The position numbers were made by a program, and so were the translations under genes. DNA of 64,000 nucleotides, from the NCBI RefSeq assembly GCF_000176135.1, contig NZ_ACZN01000015.1, forward strand, positions 744,001 to 808,000, given 5' to 3'. The notes beneath the pieces are model-generated. The model was not told the origin of the DNA, ran no database searches, and worked only from the letters and a program-made list of their open reading frames with translations. This DNA comes from Vibrio coralliilyticus ATCC BAA-450. Lineage in GTDB: Bacteria; Pseudomonadota; Gammaproteobacteria; Enterobacterales; Vibrionaceae. Numbering within the stretch: position 1 is the first letter of the stretch; each line of letters begins with the position of its first letter. This document shows positions 8,877 through 20,715 of the stretch, piece after piece.

Positions 8877-10523
8877 TTAATCTTGCCCCAGAGTTCGATA
8901 TTTCTCGCGTAGGTTATTGCGAATACTGATCGCCGTCAGGTTCAGTCCGACGATGACACTCACCAGCAAGAACGACGTCGCGTAAACCAACGGCCTTGCA
9001 CTTTCAATATTAGTGGTTTGGAAACCAACATCATAGATGTGGAAACCTAAATGCATGAATTTTCTATCCAGATGCAAAAATGGGAATTGGCTATCAACTG
9101 GCAAGCTAGACGCCAATTTTACCGCCCCCACCAGCATCAAGGGCGCTACCTCGCCTGCAGCACGGGCAACGGCCAGAATCAGTCCAGTAATGATCGCAGG
9201 ACTTGCCATTGGTAATACAATTCGCCACATCGTCTCAAACTGAGTTGCACCGAGCGCCAAAGAACCATGACGGACGGAGCTCGGGATGCGGGTCAAACCT
9301 TCTTCGGTAGCCACGATCACAACAGGGAGCGTCAGTACCGCCAATGTTAACGCTGACCAAAGGAGACCCGGCGTACCAAATGTCGGCGTTGGCAATTTCT
9401 CAGCATAAAACAGGGAATCGATTGAGCCGCCTAAGGTATAGACAAAAAAGCCGAGTCCAAATACCCCATAAACAATTGATGGGACACCAGCGAGGTTTAT
9501 AACCGCGACACGAATCAAACGAGTAAAAGCATTATTTTTCGCGTATTCGTGGAGATAAATAGCAGCAATCACGCCCAATGGCATAACGATAATCGACATG
9601 ATCAATACCAGCAGAACCGTACCGAACATGGCCGGAAATACGCCACCTTCAGAGTTCGACTCTCTAGGATCATCGGATAAGAATTTCCATGCCTGATGTG
9701 CCCACTGAGCCACTTTTTCAACTATCGTCATTTGGTTTGGATACCAAACATCCAAAATCCGACTAAGTGGGATTCGGTACTGATTGCCCTTCATATCTTC
9801 GACAATCAGGCCTTGCTGCTCTAATTCTAATCTCAGTGCATCCAGCTGAGATTCCATTTCCGCGAGCTGCAGGCTAAACATGCTCGATTGAGCGTCGTAA
9901 CGTTTGATGAATTCAGCATCTAAGCGACCATTCAGTTCACGTCTTTTCTTCTCTAAGCGCAACCTGTCAGCCTGAGCACTGATCACTTTGATCTGCTTCT
10001 CTACCAAGCGATCAATTTTAGTACGTTGCTTATCGGCAAATACCAGCGCGCTTTCAACATCGGTTTTAGCCTGCTCGCTTACCTTGCCATCAGCAGTAAA
10101 ATATCCTTTCGGTTGACCGTAAAAGTCCCCACCTCGGGTCCGTTCAATCACCGCCCAACCTTCAGGCTTTGAACGTTCAAGTAAGTCGACTTCCAGAATA
10201 GAAACAAAGTCAGCAGGGTAAATATCCCGATTGGCAATCTTAATACTCAGTCTTTGAACTAAGCCTTTCTCCTCGACTTCAGGAGTGAGCGCAATGTCCA
10301 TTTCGCGTAAGTGGCTAATCGGCACATATTCTTCAGCGTAAAGCTGACCAATCAAGACGTCACCCTGTTCAGTTTTCCACTGATAAAGGGGAGCAGGCCA
10401 GAAATAGGACAAACCTTTCCAACCGATAAGCAGCAGCAAACCAAGCACTGACAGCAAACTAATGCTGACTGCTCCGCCTGTTAGCCAGACCCAAGGTGAA
10501 CCGGACTTTAGCCACTTAAACAC
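8877..10523 (-). CDS. pstA: Phosphate ABC transporter permease PstA (long form)
   Basis: About 548 residues, nearly twice the E. coli length. An N-terminal membrane anchor is followed by a periplasmic insert of about 230 residues with a coiled-coil-like charged stretch. The permease core starts near residue 285, and the EAA loop G-A-T-Q-F-E-T-M-W-R-I-V-L-P is near 430. This long form is the one I associate with Vibrio and relatives. The open frame extends to a TTG at 10529, but GAGGGG lies about 8 bp before the GTG at 10523, so that start is preferred. It begins 26 bp after the intended pstC stop at 10550-10552. Confidence 0.93.
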   Translation of the reverse strand: MFKWLKSGSPWVWLTGGAVSISLLSVLGLLLLIGWKGLSYFWPAPLYQWKTEQGDVLIGQLYAEEYVPISHLREMDIALTPEVEEKGLVQRLSIKIANRDIYPADFVSILEVDLLERSKPEGWAVIERTRGGDFYGQPKGYFTADGKVSEQAKTDVESALVFADKQRTKIDRLVEKQIKVISAQADRLRLEKKRRELNGRLDAEFIKRYDAQSSMFSLQLAEMESQLDALRLELEQQGLIVEDMKGNQYRIPLSRILDVWYPNQMTIVEKVAQWAHQAWKFLSDDPRESNSEGGVFPAMFGTVLLVLIMSIIVMPLGVIAAIYLHEYAKNNAFTRLIRVAVINLAGVPSIVYGVFGLGFFVYTLGGSIDSLFYAEKLPTPTFGTPGLLWSALTLAVLTLPVVIVATEEGLTRIPSSVRHGSLALGATQFETMWRIVLPMASPAIITGLILAVARAAGEVAPLMLVGAVKLASSLPVDSQFPFLHLDRKFMHLGFHIYDVGFQTTNIESARPLVYATSFLLVSVIVGLNLTAISIRNNLREKYRTLGQD

Positions 10524-10549
10524 GATCAATGCCCCTCGGATAACTTCGA

Positions 10550-12738
10550 TTACAGCGCACGATATTTATCCCTTAACCTTTGACGAACCCATTCCGCGAG
10601 CGAGTTAACCGCGAAAGTAAACACCAGCAAAATCAGCGCCGCCAAAACAGAATACGATAGTGAGAGCTGCCCACTTCAGACTCAGGCATTTCAACTGCGA
10701 TAGTGGCTGACAGGGTGCGCATACCTTCTAGAATATTCCAATCCATGATTGGCGTATTACCTGTAGCCATGAGCACAATCATGGTCTCGCCGACGGCACG
10801 CCCCAGCCCCATCATGATGGCAGAAAAGATACCTGGGCTTGCGGTGAGTAGCACGACATGAATCAGGGTTTGCCAAGGCGTAGCACCTAACGCCAGAGAG
10901 CCGTCTGATAGATGTTTTGGCACCGAGAAAATCGCATCTTCTGCAATGGTGAAAATGGTAGGAATGACGGCAAAGCCCATTGCAAAACCGACCACCAGCG
11001 CGTTACGCTGATCAAAGCCAATTCCCTGCTCGGCAAGATACGCACGGACATCACCATTAAACAACCACTGTTCAATATTGCCACTCTGACCCAAAATCAC
11101 GACAGTAAACAACATCATCGCAGGCATCAGAATCAGCGCATGCAAACCATTGGGGAACCGACTGCTCCAGGTGCGTGGCAGCTTGTGCCAAATCGCCCCG
11201 ATGGCAACGGTTGAAATGGGTAAGAACAACATCAGCGACACCACAGCCGCCAGATGGCTCTCTACAATCGGTGCGAACCATAGCCCGGCTAAAAAGCCAA
11301 TGATCACGGTCGGTAGCGCTTCCATCAGTTCAATCGAAGGCTTCACCACTCGGCGCATGGATGGCGTCATAAAATAAGCTGTGTAAATTGCGCCTAATAC
11401 AGCAATCGGCACAGCAAACATCATGGCAAATGCTGCTGCTTTTAACGTACCAAATGCGATGGGCACTAGGCTGAATTTGGCTTCGAACTCATCGTTCGCC
11501 GATGTGGTTTGCCAAACAAATTCCGGCTTTGGATAACTTTCATACCAGACTTTCTGCCACAGCGAAGATAAAGAGATTTCCGGGAATGGATTATCAACGT
11601 AAGCCACATTGAGCTGTGAGTCGGACAGGGTTAGCAGGTGCTTTTCATTGTTAGACATTGCCGCCAATTGCGGCGCTTTATCGTAAGCTCGTTTAAAAAT
11701 CACCAGTTTTTCGCTGGTGGTGTAATGGCTCTGCACCGTGCCATTGATATAAAAGCTGTAAAAACCCTTGCGGTACGTATCAGGCAGCAAGAATTGCAGC
11801 TGCGACGCCAGTTTAAAATCACGAATCTGAGTGAGGTGTCTTTGCCCGTCACTCAACACATCAAACCATTGAGAGACTAACCCATCCTGATGACTGACCA
11901 ACAAAGAATATGCGCCTGACAGCAGTTTAATATCCGTCACCGCGTGTTTGCCCTCGCCCTGACTCAAATCGACCACTTCGCGCACTACGAAGCTTTCAAT
12001 ACCTTTTTTGGCAATCACGACTTCAGAGCCGGTTCTCAGGTAAAGCGTGTTGCCATCAGGCGTAAGAAGCAACTGGTCGAGAGCAACAAATGGCTTAGGA
12101 AACTCGAAATTCTGAATCTGCTGATTAGCATCACGCCAACGAATTCGAACACGGTTATCTTGGTAATAACCAGCTAGGGTGACATTGTTATCCACAGCAA
12201 AAGCAAACGACCTTAGAGCTGAGCCTGACTCTGTCTGCAAATCAAAATCTAAAGAAAAGTTATCAACTTCGGGAGAAAATATACGCTGCTCACCCTGCAG
12301 AAGACTGGTCATCTCAGGTCGATATAATAACACTTGGCCGTTAGCCATTGCCGCACCCAACCAACCCTGTGCTGGGTTGCCCGAGCTGTACAGTGAATAC
12401 TGAGCGCCTAGTTCAACCGATAAACTGGGCTGTTGTGACCAGCTCGTCAGCGACCAGAAATCAACATAACCGGCCTCAGATACCACATAGGCATGCTCGC
12501 CATAATCATCAATTCCAGCAGCCACTGGCGCTTTAGTGGTAATAGACTGGATAGCAACATTTGGAGTGAATTTTGCGTCAGAGAAAAGAGGCAGGACCAT
12601 CATTGCCAGATAAACGAAGATCAAAACCAGCGCAGCCAAAACACCGACACCACCTGTCGATACCGCTAACCGAACTAAACGATCTTTGATTAGTCGCTTT
12701 CGATCACGTTCTCGCAATGAAAATTCGGCTTTGGCCAT
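10550..12738 (-). pseudogene. pstC: Phosphate ABC transporter permease PstC (long form), frameshifted near the 3' end
   Basis: Long PstC with an N-terminal anchor, a large periplasmic beta-rich domain (about residues 60-420) and the permease core, including the EAA loop G-A-T-P-W-Q-T-L-I-H-V-V-L-L. The frame runs cleanly to G-S-S-H-Y-R-I-L-F, then hits TGA and would end at 10633. One extra T in the T-run at 10644-10647 restores L-A-A-L-I-L-L-V-F-T-F-A-V-N-S-L-A-E-W and an R-Q-R-L-R-D-K-Y-R-A-L end with TAA at 10550-10552. That ending is the expected last transmembrane helix. A real mutation, a base-calling error in a homopolymer, or slippage are all possible. The start is the ATG at 12738; a GTG at 12747 is an alternative. 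Confidence 0.85.
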
Positions 12739-12784
12739 TTCTCTCACTTACCTGCATTTGCCCATGGGTATAATATTTCGATTA

Positions 12785-12803
12785 GGTGACAATTATATTA
12801 CAG
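12785..12803 (-). promoter_or_regulatory. PhoB box upstream of pstC
   Basis: Read leftward the sequence is CTGTAAT-ATAA-TTGTCAC, two 7-bp direct repeats spaced by an AT-rich 4-mer, as in the PhoB consensus CTGTCAT-AAAA-CTGTCAT. It lies about 50 bp upstream of pstC. Confidence 0.7.
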
Positions 12804-12850
12804 ATCGCAATAAACAACTGAAAATAATGCAATAAGATCATGCAATAAAA

Positions 12851-12868
12851 GTGTCATACAAACCCCTT
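12851..12868 (+). promoter_or_regulatory. Weak PhoB-box-like site upstream of ppk
   Basis: GTGTCAT-ACAA-ACCCCTT has one good PhoB half (GTGTCAT) and a poor second half, oriented toward ppk and 66 bp before its start. PhoB control of ppk is plausible from context but only half supported here. Confidence 0.35.
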
Positions 12869-12933
12869 AATTTCTAAGCCAGTTCCATTTTTACCACCTA
12901 AATTTGGTTAGGCTCGTCAGTAAAGGTCAGGTT

Positions 12934-15045
12934 ATGAGTGCAGAAAAGCTTTACATTGAAAAAGAATTGAGTTGGTTGTCTTTCAATGAACGTGTGCTCC
13001 AAGAAGCCGCAGATAAAACGGTGCCTCTCATCGAAAGAATTCGTTTTTTAGGTATATTTTCCAATAATTTAGATGAATTCTATAAAGTCCGATTTGCCGA
13101 TGTGAAACGTCGAATCCTAATTAATCAGGAACGTGGTGGTAACGACAATTCCAAACACTTGCTGACTAAAATGCAGACCAAGGCTCTCAAACTCAACGAA
13201 CGCTTCGATGAGTTATACGCTGAGCTGATCCGCGACATGGCGCGCCGACGTATCTTTCTCGTCAATGAAACTCAGCTCAACGAGTCGCAAGAAAAGTGGG
13301 TCAAAAAGTATTTCCGCAATCAGGTTCTCCCACATATCACCCCTCTTCTGATGCGAGACGATATTGATGTCCTGCAGTTTCTTAAAGATGAGTACGCTTA
13401 CATCGCGGTTGAACTGCGTAAAGAAGAGCAGAATCAATATGCGTTGATCGAGATCCCGACCGATCACCTGCCCCGCTTTGTGATGGTTCCCGAGCAGAAA
13501 GGCAAACGACGCAAAACCATTATCTTACTCGACAATATAATTCGTTACTGCCTTGATGAGTTGTTTAGCGGCTTTTTTGATTATGACGAGCTAAACGGTT
13601 ACGCGATGAAAATGACTCGCGACGCGGAATATGACCTTAGCCATGAGGTGGAACATAGCCTACTTGAGCAGATGTCAGAAGGGGTCAGTCAGCGTCTGAC
13701 GGCAATGCCGGTCCGCTTCGTTTACGAACGTGACATGCCGGAAGAAATGCTGGAGTTTCTGTGCCACAAACTGCAAATATCCAACTACGATAGCTTGATT
13801 CCCGGTGGGCGTTACCACAATTTCAAAGACTTCATCGGCTTTCCCAATGTCGGACGCGAGTATTTGGAAAACAAGCCATTGCCACCGATGAAGTGCGCCG
13901 ATTTCGACGGCTATGCCAACAAATTTGATGCGATCAAAAATCAGGACATCCTGCTTTACTACCCATACCACAGCTTTGAGCACATTTCTGAGTTAGTCCG
14001 CCAAGCTTCATTCGACCCTAAAGTGCTCAGCGTTAAGATCAATATTTACCGTGTCGCCAAAGACTCTCGTCTGATGAACTCGTTGATCGATGCAGTACAC
14101 AATGGCAAGCAGGTAACGGTCGTTGTAGAACTGCAAGCTCGATTCGACGAAGAAGCCAATATTGAATGGTCAAAAGTCCTCACTGAAGCTGGCGTGCAAG
14201 TCATTTTTGGTGCTCCGGGTCTGAAAATCCACTCCAAACTCCTACTCATTAGCCGACGAGAAAACGATGAAATCATCCGCTATGCCCATATCGGAACTGG
14301 TAACTTTCATGAAAAAACGGCCCGTATTTATACCGATTTCTCATTACTGACTGCTGACCCAGAAATCACTAATGAAGTACGCAATGTCTTCGGTTATATC
14401 GAAAATCCATACCGTCCAGTAAGGTTTGAACACCTGATAGTTTCACCACGTAACTCACGCAAACAACTCTATCGTCTAATCGATGGTGAAATCGCCAATG
14501 CTAAAGCTGGAAAAAAGGCCGCCATTACACTGAAAGTGAATAATCTGGTCGACAAAGGTCTGGTCAATAAGCTCTACGGTGCCAGTGCTTCTGGGGTAGA
14601 AATCAAGATGATTATCCGCGGGATGTGTTCATTGGTACCTGGGGTCGAAGGAGTCAGTGAAAACATTAAGATCATCAGCATCGTTGATCGTTTTCTTGAG
14701 CATCCGCGGGTCATCATCACGCACAATGATGGAGATCCACAGGTTTACATTTCCTCCGCTGACTGGATGACACGCAATATCGACTACCGCATCGAAGTTG
14801 CTGCTCCAGTGCGTGACCAACGTCTTAAACAGCGAATTATTGATATCATTAACATCCACTTTACCGATACAGTAAAGGCCCGCTGGATAGACAAAGAAAT
14901 GAGCAATACCTATGTTCCGAGAGGTAACCGTAAGAAAGTTCGCTCGCAGATTGCTATTTATGACTATCTTAAAAATGTAGAAAAACAAACAAAGAAACGT
15001 AAAGAACAGTCCCTTACTCATGACTCAATCTCCGGAAATTCGTGA
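12934..15045 (+). CDS. ppk: Polyphosphate kinase 1
   Basis: 703-residue PPK1, which makes inorganic polyphosphate from ATP. Parts in order: N-terminal domain ([19 protein letters not shown]), head domain, then two phospholipase-D-like halves. The likely autophosphorylated His433 lies in K-I-H-S-K-L, with a second conserved His459 in [10 protein letters not shown]. The frame is open upstream, but the ATG at 12934 (M-S-A-E-K-L) matches the family start and has AGGTCAGG in front. The gene overlaps ppx by 26 bp, so the two are translationally coupled. Divergent from pstC. Confidence 0.97.
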   Translation: MSAEKLYIEKELSWLSFNERVLQEAADKTVPLIERIRFLGIFSNNLDEFYKVRFADVKRRILINQERGGNDNSKHLLTKMQTKALKLNERFDELYAELIRDMARRRIFLVNETQLNESQEKWVKKYFRNQVLPHITPLLMRDDIDVLQFLKDEYAYIAVELRKEEQNQYALIEIPTDHLPRFVMVPEQKGKRRKTIILLDNIIRYCLDELFSGFFDYDELNGYAMKMTRDAEYDLSHEVEHSLLEQMSEGVSQRLTAMPVRFVYERDMPEEMLEFLCHKLQISNYDSLIPGGRYHNFKDFIGFPNVGREYLENKPLPPMKCADFDGYANKFDAIKNQDILLYYPYHSFEHISELVRQASFDPKVLSVKINIYRVAKDSRLMNSLIDAVHNGKQVTVVVELQARFDEEANIEWSKVLTEAGVQVIFGAPGLKIHSKLLLISRRENDEIIRYAHIGTGNFHEKTARIYTDFSLLTADPEITNEVRNVFGYIENPYRPVRFEHLIVSPRNSRKQLYRLIDGEIANAKAGKKAAITLKVNNLVDKGLVNKLYGASASGVEIKMIIRGMCSLVPGVEGVSENIKIISIVDRFLEHPRVIITHNDGDPQVYISSADWMTRNIDYRIEVAAPVRDQRLKQRIIDIINIHFTDTVKARWIDKEMSNTYVPRGNRKKVRSQIAIYDYLKNVEKQTKKRKEQSLTHDSISGNS

Positions 15046-16519
15046 TGTTGCCGCAATTGACCTTGGCTCTAACAGCTTCCACATGGTGGTGGCTCGTGTC
15101 GTAGACCAAGATCTGCAACTGGTCAGCCGACATAAGCAGCGAGTTCGCCTCGCTGCTGGCTTAGATGCTCAAAAAAATCTAGATAATGCTTCGATTGAGC
15201 GAGGCCTTGAATGCCTTGCTATGTTTGCGGAACGCCTACAAGGCTTCGAGGAATGCAATGTACGTATTGCGGCTACACATACTCTTCGTCAAGCCAACAA
15301 TGCCCACATTTTCCTCCAACGTGCGAGAGAAGTGCTGCCATTCCCTATTGAAATTATCCCCGGCGTCGAAGAAGCACGTTTAATCTACCTTGGGGTAGCA
15401 CACACCCAGCCAGAGTCAGACTCAAAACTCGTGGTTGATATTGGTGGCGGCAGTACTGAGATGATCATTGGCAGGGGGTTTGACCCGGAGCTGATCAACA
15501 GTAAACAAATGGGTTGCGTCAGCTATACCAAGCTTTACTTCGCTAACGGCAAGCTCTCGCGCAAAAATTTTGCTAAAGCAATACTCGCAGCCGAACAAAG
15601 ATTAGAATCCATTGCTCATCGTTACTGTAAGAAAGGTTGGGAGATTGCGTTTGGCTCGTCGGGTACGATTAAAGCGATTCGAGAAGTCTTGATTGGCATG
15701 GGCTACGATGATGGCATCATCACCGCTAAGCGTCTCGACAAGTTAGTCGAAAAGCTGTGTGAATGGCCCACGATTGAGGATATTGATCTCAGTGGGTTAA
15801 CACCAGACAGAAAGCCTGTTTTTGCCGCCGGCGTGGCCATTCTGATGGCGATCTTTAAAGACCTCAAAATAGACGAAATACACTTTTCAGAAGGTGCGTT
15901 ACGTGAAGGTTTGCTGTTCGAAATGGAAGATGGTTTTAAACGATCAGATATTCGGATGAGAACCACGGAAAACCTAGCCAGCAAGCATTTGGTTGACCTT
16001 GACCATGCGGCAAGAATTAAACATCAGGCGCAATCTTTCCTGCAACAGGTGCATCAGGATCTCGGTATCAAAAAGAGCTCAGAGCTATTTGATTTGCTCG
16101 ACTGGAGCGCCCTGCTTCATGAAGTCGGCCTCAGCATCAGTTTACAAGCCTTCCATCGTCATTCCGCTTATATTCTTCGTCACACCTACATGCCAGGGTT
16201 TAACCGCGAACAACAAACGGTGCTGGCCATGCTAGTCCGCTTTCAGCGTAAGGCGCTTAAGCTACATGAAATGGAAGAGTTCACGTTATTCAAGAAAAAA
16301 CACATCATTGGTGTGATTCGTATCTTACGCCTCGCGATCTTACTCAACGGTCAACGTAACGAAGACGCTTTGCCAAAACTGATGTTGAGCATAGACGGTG
16401 ATACATGGACATTGATTTCAGACGATGACGAGTGGCTAGAGCACAACAAACTGCTGCATGCTGATTTGATGACTGAACAAGAATACTGGCACAACGCGGG
16501 TTGGGCGCTGAATTTCTAA
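15020..16519 (+). CDS. ppx: Exopolyphosphatase
   Basis: 499-residue Ppx/GppA-family enzyme that removes terminal phosphates from polyphosphate. The ASKHA ATPase-like core shows [11 protein letters not shown] at residues 12-22 and D-I-G-G-G-S-T-E-M near 141. The C-terminal HD-like half (about 310-499) has L-L-H-E-V-G and H-R-H-S-A-Y. It begins 26 bp inside the end of ppk in another frame, the classical ppk-ppx arrangement. It converges with pstS. Confidence 0.96.
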   Translation: MTQSPEIRDVAAIDLGSNSFHMVVARVVDQDLQLVSRHKQRVRLAAGLDAQKNLDNASIERGLECLAMFAERLQGFEECNVRIAATHTLRQANNAHIFLQRAREVLPFPIEIIPGVEEARLIYLGVAHTQPESDSKLVVDIGGGSTEMIIGRGFDPELINSKQMGCVSYTKLYFANGKLSRKNFAKAILAAEQRLESIAHRYCKKGWEIAFGSSGTIKAIREVLIGMGYDDGIITAKRLDKLVEKLCEWPTIEDIDLSGLTPDRKPVFAAGVAILMAIFKDLKIDEIHFSEGALREGLLFEMEDGFKRSDIRMRTTENLASKHLVDLDHAARIKHQAQSFLQQVHQDLGIKKSSELFDLLDWSALLHEVGLSISLQAFHRHSAYILRHTYMPGFNREQQTVLAMLVRFQRKALKLHEMEEFTLFKKKHIIGVIRILRLAILLNGQRNEDALPKLMLSIDGDTWTLISDDDEWLEHNKLLHADLMTEQEYWHNAGWALNF

Positions 16520-16619
16520 CTGTATAGCCTGAGATGCTCGATAACCATTGGTAGTGTTATCGGGTTGCTTAACAAAGTAAGTTAGATACGCTTACAGCGG
16601 TGAGCATCAAATCAGACGC

Positions 16620-17579
16620 TTAATCGACAATACCTACTTTTGCCAGCTCACTGCGTGCAATCTCTTCGGAGATCGGCACATAGCCATCTTTTTCGACCAG
16701 TTTTTGCCCTTGCTGTGAGTACATAAAGCGAATGAATTCTCGCTCAATCGGCGGTAGCGGTTTAAACGGGTTCTTGTTTACGTAGACATAGAGATAGCGT
16801 GATAGTGGGTACTTACCTGTCAGGATGTTTTCCTGACTCGCCTCAATGTAATCCTCACCCTGCTTAGCAATGGGAAGCAGTTTCACTCCAGAGACTTGGT
16901 AACCTACCCCAGAGTACCCAATAGTATTGATCGCAGAGGCAACGGATTGAACAACGGACGCTGAGCCTGGCTGTTCATTGACATTACTTTTAAAGTCTCC
17001 GCCACACAGCGCATTATTCTTAAAGTATCCGTAAGTACCAGAGACCGAGTTACGACCGAACAACTGCATACTGCGTTTAGCCCAATGATAATCGAGCCCT
17101 AACTCAGCCCAAGTAGAAATAGATTGAGTCCCGCCACAACGCAGCGTTGCAGAAAAAATATTGTCTAGCTGTGTAAAGTTGAGCCCTTTCAGCGGGTTGT
17201 CTCGGTGAACGAAGATTCCAATCGCATCAATGGCAATTCTGAGTTCTGTTGGCTTGTAGCCGTGTTCACGCTCAAAGGCTTCAATTTCCCGATTTCGCAT
17301 CGGTCGGCTCATTGGCCCGAATTGAGCAGTCCCTTCGGTTAACGCTGGCGGAGCCGTTGAAGAACCAGAGGCTTGCACCTGACCATTCACGCTCGGGTAA
17401 AGTTGCTTAAACTCTTCTACCCACAAGGTTGTCATGCCTGCTAATGTGTCAGAACCAACACTGGTTAAACTCCCGGTAATACCGGGCACTTTTTGATATT
17501 CAGATAGGCTCGTTGAAGCCGCTTGAACACCAAAGGAAAAGCAGGCAGAAACAATAAGAGTAGTGAGCGCTAACTTCAT
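16620..17579 (-). CDS. pstS: PstS-type phosphate-binding periplasmic protein
   Basis: 319 residues with a Sec signal peptide (cleavage probably after V-Q-A-A, about residue 21). Typical phosphate-binding loops are visible: T-S-V-G-S-D-T-L near 41-48, A-S-G-S-S-T near 70, and R-N-S-V-S-G-T-Y near 175. It is not with the pst permease genes but follows phoR, sharing one base of the stop/start (TAATG), so it is the third gene of phoB-phoR-pstS. It would be made strongly when PhoB is active. The symbol follows function; other PstS paralogues may exist outside the window. Confidence 0.9.
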   Translation of the reverse strand: MKLALTTLIVSACFSFGVQAASTSLSEYQKVPGITGSLTSVGSDTLAGMTTLWVEEFKQLYPSVNGQVQASGSSTAPPALTEGTAQFGPMSRPMRNREIEAFEREHGYKPTELRIAIDAIGIFVHRDNPLKGLNFTQLDNIFSATLRCGGTQSISTWAELGLDYHWAKRSMQLFGRNSVSGTYGYFKNNALCGGDFKSNVNEQPGSASVVQSVASAINTIGYSGVGYQVSGVKLLPIAKQGEDYIEASQENILTGKYPLSRYLYVYVNKNPFKPLPPIEREFIRFMYSQQGQKLVEKDGYVPISEEIARSELAKVGIVD

Positions 17580-18877
17580 TAATTCACCACCAAGCGCGGC
17601 GGTAGAACGAATGAGAATTTACTGCCGACACCCACTTCGGACTGTATTTCTAGATGCGAGTCGTGATGCGTCAAAGCGTGTTTCACGATCGCCAGACCAA
17701 GGCCGCTTCCTCCGGTATCTCTAGATCGTGCTTTGTCCACTCGATAGAAGCGCTCAGTGAGTCGGTGTAGGTGTTGAGGTTCAATGCCTTCGCCTCCATC
17801 TTCCACCTCTAAACATGCACCCTGCGCAGTCTGATACCAACGCACTCGAACATCCGCTCCTGCTGGCGTGTATTTCACCGCGTTATAAACCAAGTTTGAA
17901 ATGGCACTACGTAATTGGTCTTCATCACCAAGTACACGCAGGCTGTTATCAATATCAAAGTTCAGCTTATGCTGCTGATCGCCACTCAGGCTCGCCGCTT
18001 CTTTCTCCAACACATCTAGCATTGCTGGGACGTTCACTACATCTTCCAGTTCATGCATTGGTGCCGCTTCAATCTTAGATAATGTGAGTAATTGATTAAC
18101 CAAGCTGTTCATACGATTGAGCTGCTCGGTCATTACGCCATGGGCTTTGGTCCACATCGGGCCGACAACCATATCCGGGTCTTCAGTCATTTCAAGATAG
18201 CCTTGCAACACCGTCATTGGCGTACGCAGCTCATGAGAGACATTGGCAAAGAAGTTACGACGCATGCCTTCTAACTGCTTAAGCTGAGACACATCACGTA
18301 CCACCATCAGGTGCTCACCTTCGGTGTACGGTACAATACGCAGCTCAAGCATACGCTCGACATTAAGTGGCGAACGCATTTCAAGCGGCTCAGAGAAATC
18401 TTGTTTATTAAGATACTTAATGAAATCTGGCGTGCGGATAAGGTTGGAAATCGGCTGACCTGAATCGTCCGGCCAACGGAAGCCGAGTAAGTGTTGGGCG
18501 AGCTTGTTGCACCAAACAATGTTGCCTTCACTACGGAACACAACAACCGCATCCGGTAAGGATTCAGCACCATTGCGGAATCGGCGAATCAGATTGGTCA
18601 GCTCTTTGCGCTTTTTACGCTGGCGCTGCTGCAAGCGGTAGATACCGTTAAATAACGACTCCCAGTTGCCGCTTCCCGATGGTGGTGTCAGGCGCTTTTC
18701 ATCCCACAACCACGCCGACAGGCGCATCTGATTATGCAGATGCCATACAAGCTGCAAAACCGTGGCAGCTAGAAGCAACCACGGCATATGACCGAAAATC
18801 CATCCGACAATCACCCAAGGGGTGTAAAAAAAAGCCAGCTCCCAGGCTAGCTTTTTCCAAGTTAACCGCTCTACCAC
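17579..18877 (-). CDS. phoR: Phosphate regulon sensor histidine kinase PhoR
   Basis: 432 residues. Two hydrophobic segments at about 12-46 form the membrane anchor with almost no periplasmic loop, as in E. coli PhoR. A PAS domain covers about 100-195 and a HisKA domain carries the phospho-acceptor His215 in N-V-S-H-E-L-R-T-P. The HATPase domain has N-L-V-Y-N-A-V-K-Y (N box), D-G-G-E-G-I (G1) and G-S-G-L-G-L (G2). The start is a GTG with GGAGAGG in front. It lies 26 bp downstream of phoB and overlaps pstS by one base. Confidence 0.97.
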   Translation of the reverse strand: MVERLTWKKLAWELAFFYTPWVIVGWIFGHMPWLLLAATVLQLVWHLHNQMRLSAWLWDEKRLTPPSGSGNWESLFNGIYRLQQRQRKKRKELTNLIRRFRNGAESLPDAVVVFRSEGNIVWCNKLAQHLLGFRWPDDSGQPISNLIRTPDFIKYLNKQDFSEPLEMRSPLNVERMLELRIVPYTEGEHLMVVRDVSQLKQLEGMRRNFFANVSHELRTPMTVLQGYLEMTEDPDMVVGPMWTKAHGVMTEQLNRMNSLVNQLLTLSKIEAAPMHELEDVVNVPAMLDVLEKEAASLSGDQQHKLNFDIDNSLRVLGDEDQLRSAISNLVYNAVKYTPAGADVRVRWYQTAQGACLEVEDGGEGIEPQHLHRLTERFYRVDKARSRDTGGSGLGLAIVKHALTHHDSHLEIQSEVGVGSKFSFVLPPRLVVN

Positions 18878-18903
18878 TTACCTCTCCAGATGGTAAATTT
18901 AAA

Positions 18904-19593
18904 TTATGCCTTGGTTGAGAAACGGTAGCCTGCACCACGTACCGTCTGAATCAACTTGTCATGGCCTGCCGCTTCTAACGCCTTGCGCAGACGACGAATG
19001 TGTACATCAACAGTACGGTCTTCAACATACACGTTGGTTCCCCATACGTTGTTCAACAGTTGCTCGCGGCTGTAAACACGCTCTTGGTGCGTCATAAAAA
19101 AGTGCAGCATCTTGAACTCAGTTGGGCCCATATCCAGTGGCTGATCGTTCGCGGTTACACGGTGCGAGACTGGATCCAGTTTCAAGCCCTGCACATCAAT
19201 CACATCTTCAAGTGCCGTTGGCGTCACACGGCGAATCACCGCTTTAAGACGCGCCACCAGCTCTTTTGGCGAGAATGGCTTAGTGATGTAGTCATCTGCG
19301 CCGACTTCCAGACCACGAACCTTGTCTTCTTCTTCACCACGTGCTGTTAACATCACAACTGGAATGTTGCGCGTCAGCTCTTCACGTTTCATATGTTTGA
19401 TGAAGTTGATGCCGCTGCCACCAGGTAGCATCCAGTCTAGCAATACTAGATCTGGGAAGGGTTCAGCTAGCTTAGTCACCGCACTATCGTAGTCTTCAGC
19501 TTCGACCGCTTGGTAACCTTTTTGCTCAAGAACAAAGCAAAGCATTTCACGAATTGGTGCTTCGTCTTCAACAACCAGAATCCTTCTAGACAT
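18904..19593 (-). CDS. phoB: Phosphate regulon response regulator PhoB
   Basis: 229-residue OmpR-type regulator. The receiver domain has the phospho-acceptor Asp53 in L-L-D-W-M-L-P-G, the acidic pair at residues 10-11 and Lys105 in T-K-P-F. The winged-helix DNA-binding domain spans about 130-227 ([15 protein letters not shown]). It is the first gene of phoB-phoR-pstS and has its own PhoB box, which fits autoactivation. Confidence 0.98.
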   Translation of the reverse strand: MSRRILVVEDEAPIREMLCFVLEQKGYQAVEAEDYDSAVTKLAEPFPDLVLLDWMLPGGSGINFIKHMKREELTRNIPVVMLTARGEEEDKVRGLEVGADDYITKPFSPKELVARLKAVIRRVTPTALEDVIDVQGLKLDPVSHRVTANDQPLDMGPTEFKMLHFFMTHQERVYSREQLLNNVWGTNVYVEDRTVDVHIRRLRKALEAAGHDKLIQTVRGAGYRFSTKA

Positions 19594-19670
19594 AATTGAA
19601 TAACCTTTGAGTTAGTTGAATTTAATCGGGTATTTACCCTTTGCAACGATAGGCATTATTACCATCAATT

Positions 19671-19688
19671 ATGACACTTTTGTGACCT
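19671..19688 (-). promoter_or_regulatory. PhoB box upstream of phoB
   Basis: Read leftward: AGGTCAC-AAAA-GTGTCAT, two direct 7-mers with the canonical AAAA spacer, about 78 bp before the phoB start. It shares the 207-bp divergent region with rdgC. Confidence 0.8.
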
Positions 19689-19800
19689 TTGAAAACAAAT
19701 TTTCATATAACTTTCATCCCACTATTGCGCGCTTGCATTAGGACAAGCGCAGCAAAAGTCTTTATGATGAGCGACCAAACTTCAGGTATAGAGAAAGTGT

Positions 19801-20715
19801 ATGTGGTTTAAAAACTGTCTGGTTTACCGTTTTAACCGAGATATTGAATTCAAAGCAGACGAGCTGGAAAAGCAGCTTGAAGAGTTTCGTTTTACACCGT
19901 GTGGTAGTCAGGACAAGCAAAAGTTTGGCTGGGTCACTGCTATGGGTAAACATGGCGACATGATGACTCACGTATCTGAAAACCGCATTCTGATCTGCGC
20001 GAAGAAAGAAGAGAAAATGCTGCCAGCGTCTGTGATCAAAGAATCACTCAATGCAAAAGTTGAGGCGATGGAAGCACAAGAAGGCCGACCTCTGAAGAAA
20101 AAAGAGAAAGATAATCTCAAAGATGACATTGTCATGGATTTGCTACCGCGCGCATTCAGCCGCAGCAACCATACCTTTGTTCTTATTCTGCCTAAAGAAG
20201 GCTTTATTTTGGTAGATGCCAGCAGCTATAAGAAAGCGGAAGATGTGCTCGCCCTTCTGCGTAAGACCATGGGTAGCCTACCTGTCGTGCCAGCCATTCC
20301 AGAGAAAGCCGTTGAAACCACATTAACTGAATGGGTGAAAACGGGCGAAACTCCAGTTGGAATGCAAATGTTGGACGAAGCTGAACTTAAGTCGGTTCTC
20401 GAAGAAGGCGGTGTGATCCGCTGTAAGAAACAAGAACTGACGGCAGACGAAATTCGCAGTCACATCGATGCCGATAAGGTAGTCACTAAACTGGCTCTTT
20501 GGTGGCAAGAGCGTATTGAGTTCATTCTGGCAGAAGATGGCAGTATCAAGCGCCTTAAATTCTCTGATGAACTGAAAGATCAGAATGATGATATTCCTCG
20601 TGAAGATCAGGCTGCACGATTTGACGCTGACTTCTCACTCATGTGCGGCGAGTTAAGCGCCTTCCTGCCGAACTTATACGAGTGTTTAGGCGGATTACCT
20701 CACCCTAACGCTTAA
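19801..20715 (+). CDS. rdgC: Recombination-associated protein RdgC
   Basis: 304 residues, the normal length. The start [11 protein letters not shown] and the conserved stretch L-P-R-A-F-S-R-S near residue 117 identify RdgC, a ring-shaped dimeric DNA-binding protein that limits RecA filament formation. It is divergent from phoB. A GC-rich imperfect hairpin lies after the stop (about 20725-20750) but lacks a T-run. Confidence 0.96.
   Translation: MWFKNCLVYRFNRDIEFKADELEKQLEEFRFTPCGSQDKQKFGWVTAMGKHGDMMTHVSENRILICAKKEEKMLPASVIKESLNAKVEAMEAQEGRPLKKKEKDNLKDDIVMDLLPRAFSRSNHTFVLILPKEGFILVDASSYKKAEDVLALLRKTMGSLPVVPAIPEKAVETTLTEWVKTGETPVGMQMLDEAELKSVLEEGGVIRCKKQELTADEIRSHIDADKVVTKLALWWQERIEFILAEDGSIKRLKFSDELKDQNDDIPREDQAARFDADFSLMCGELSAFLPNLYECLGGLPHPNA

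Noticed and set aside
16530..16560. Terminator between ppx and pstS
   Set aside because: CGATAAC...GTTATCG forms a 7-bp stem with a long loop and no T-run on either side.
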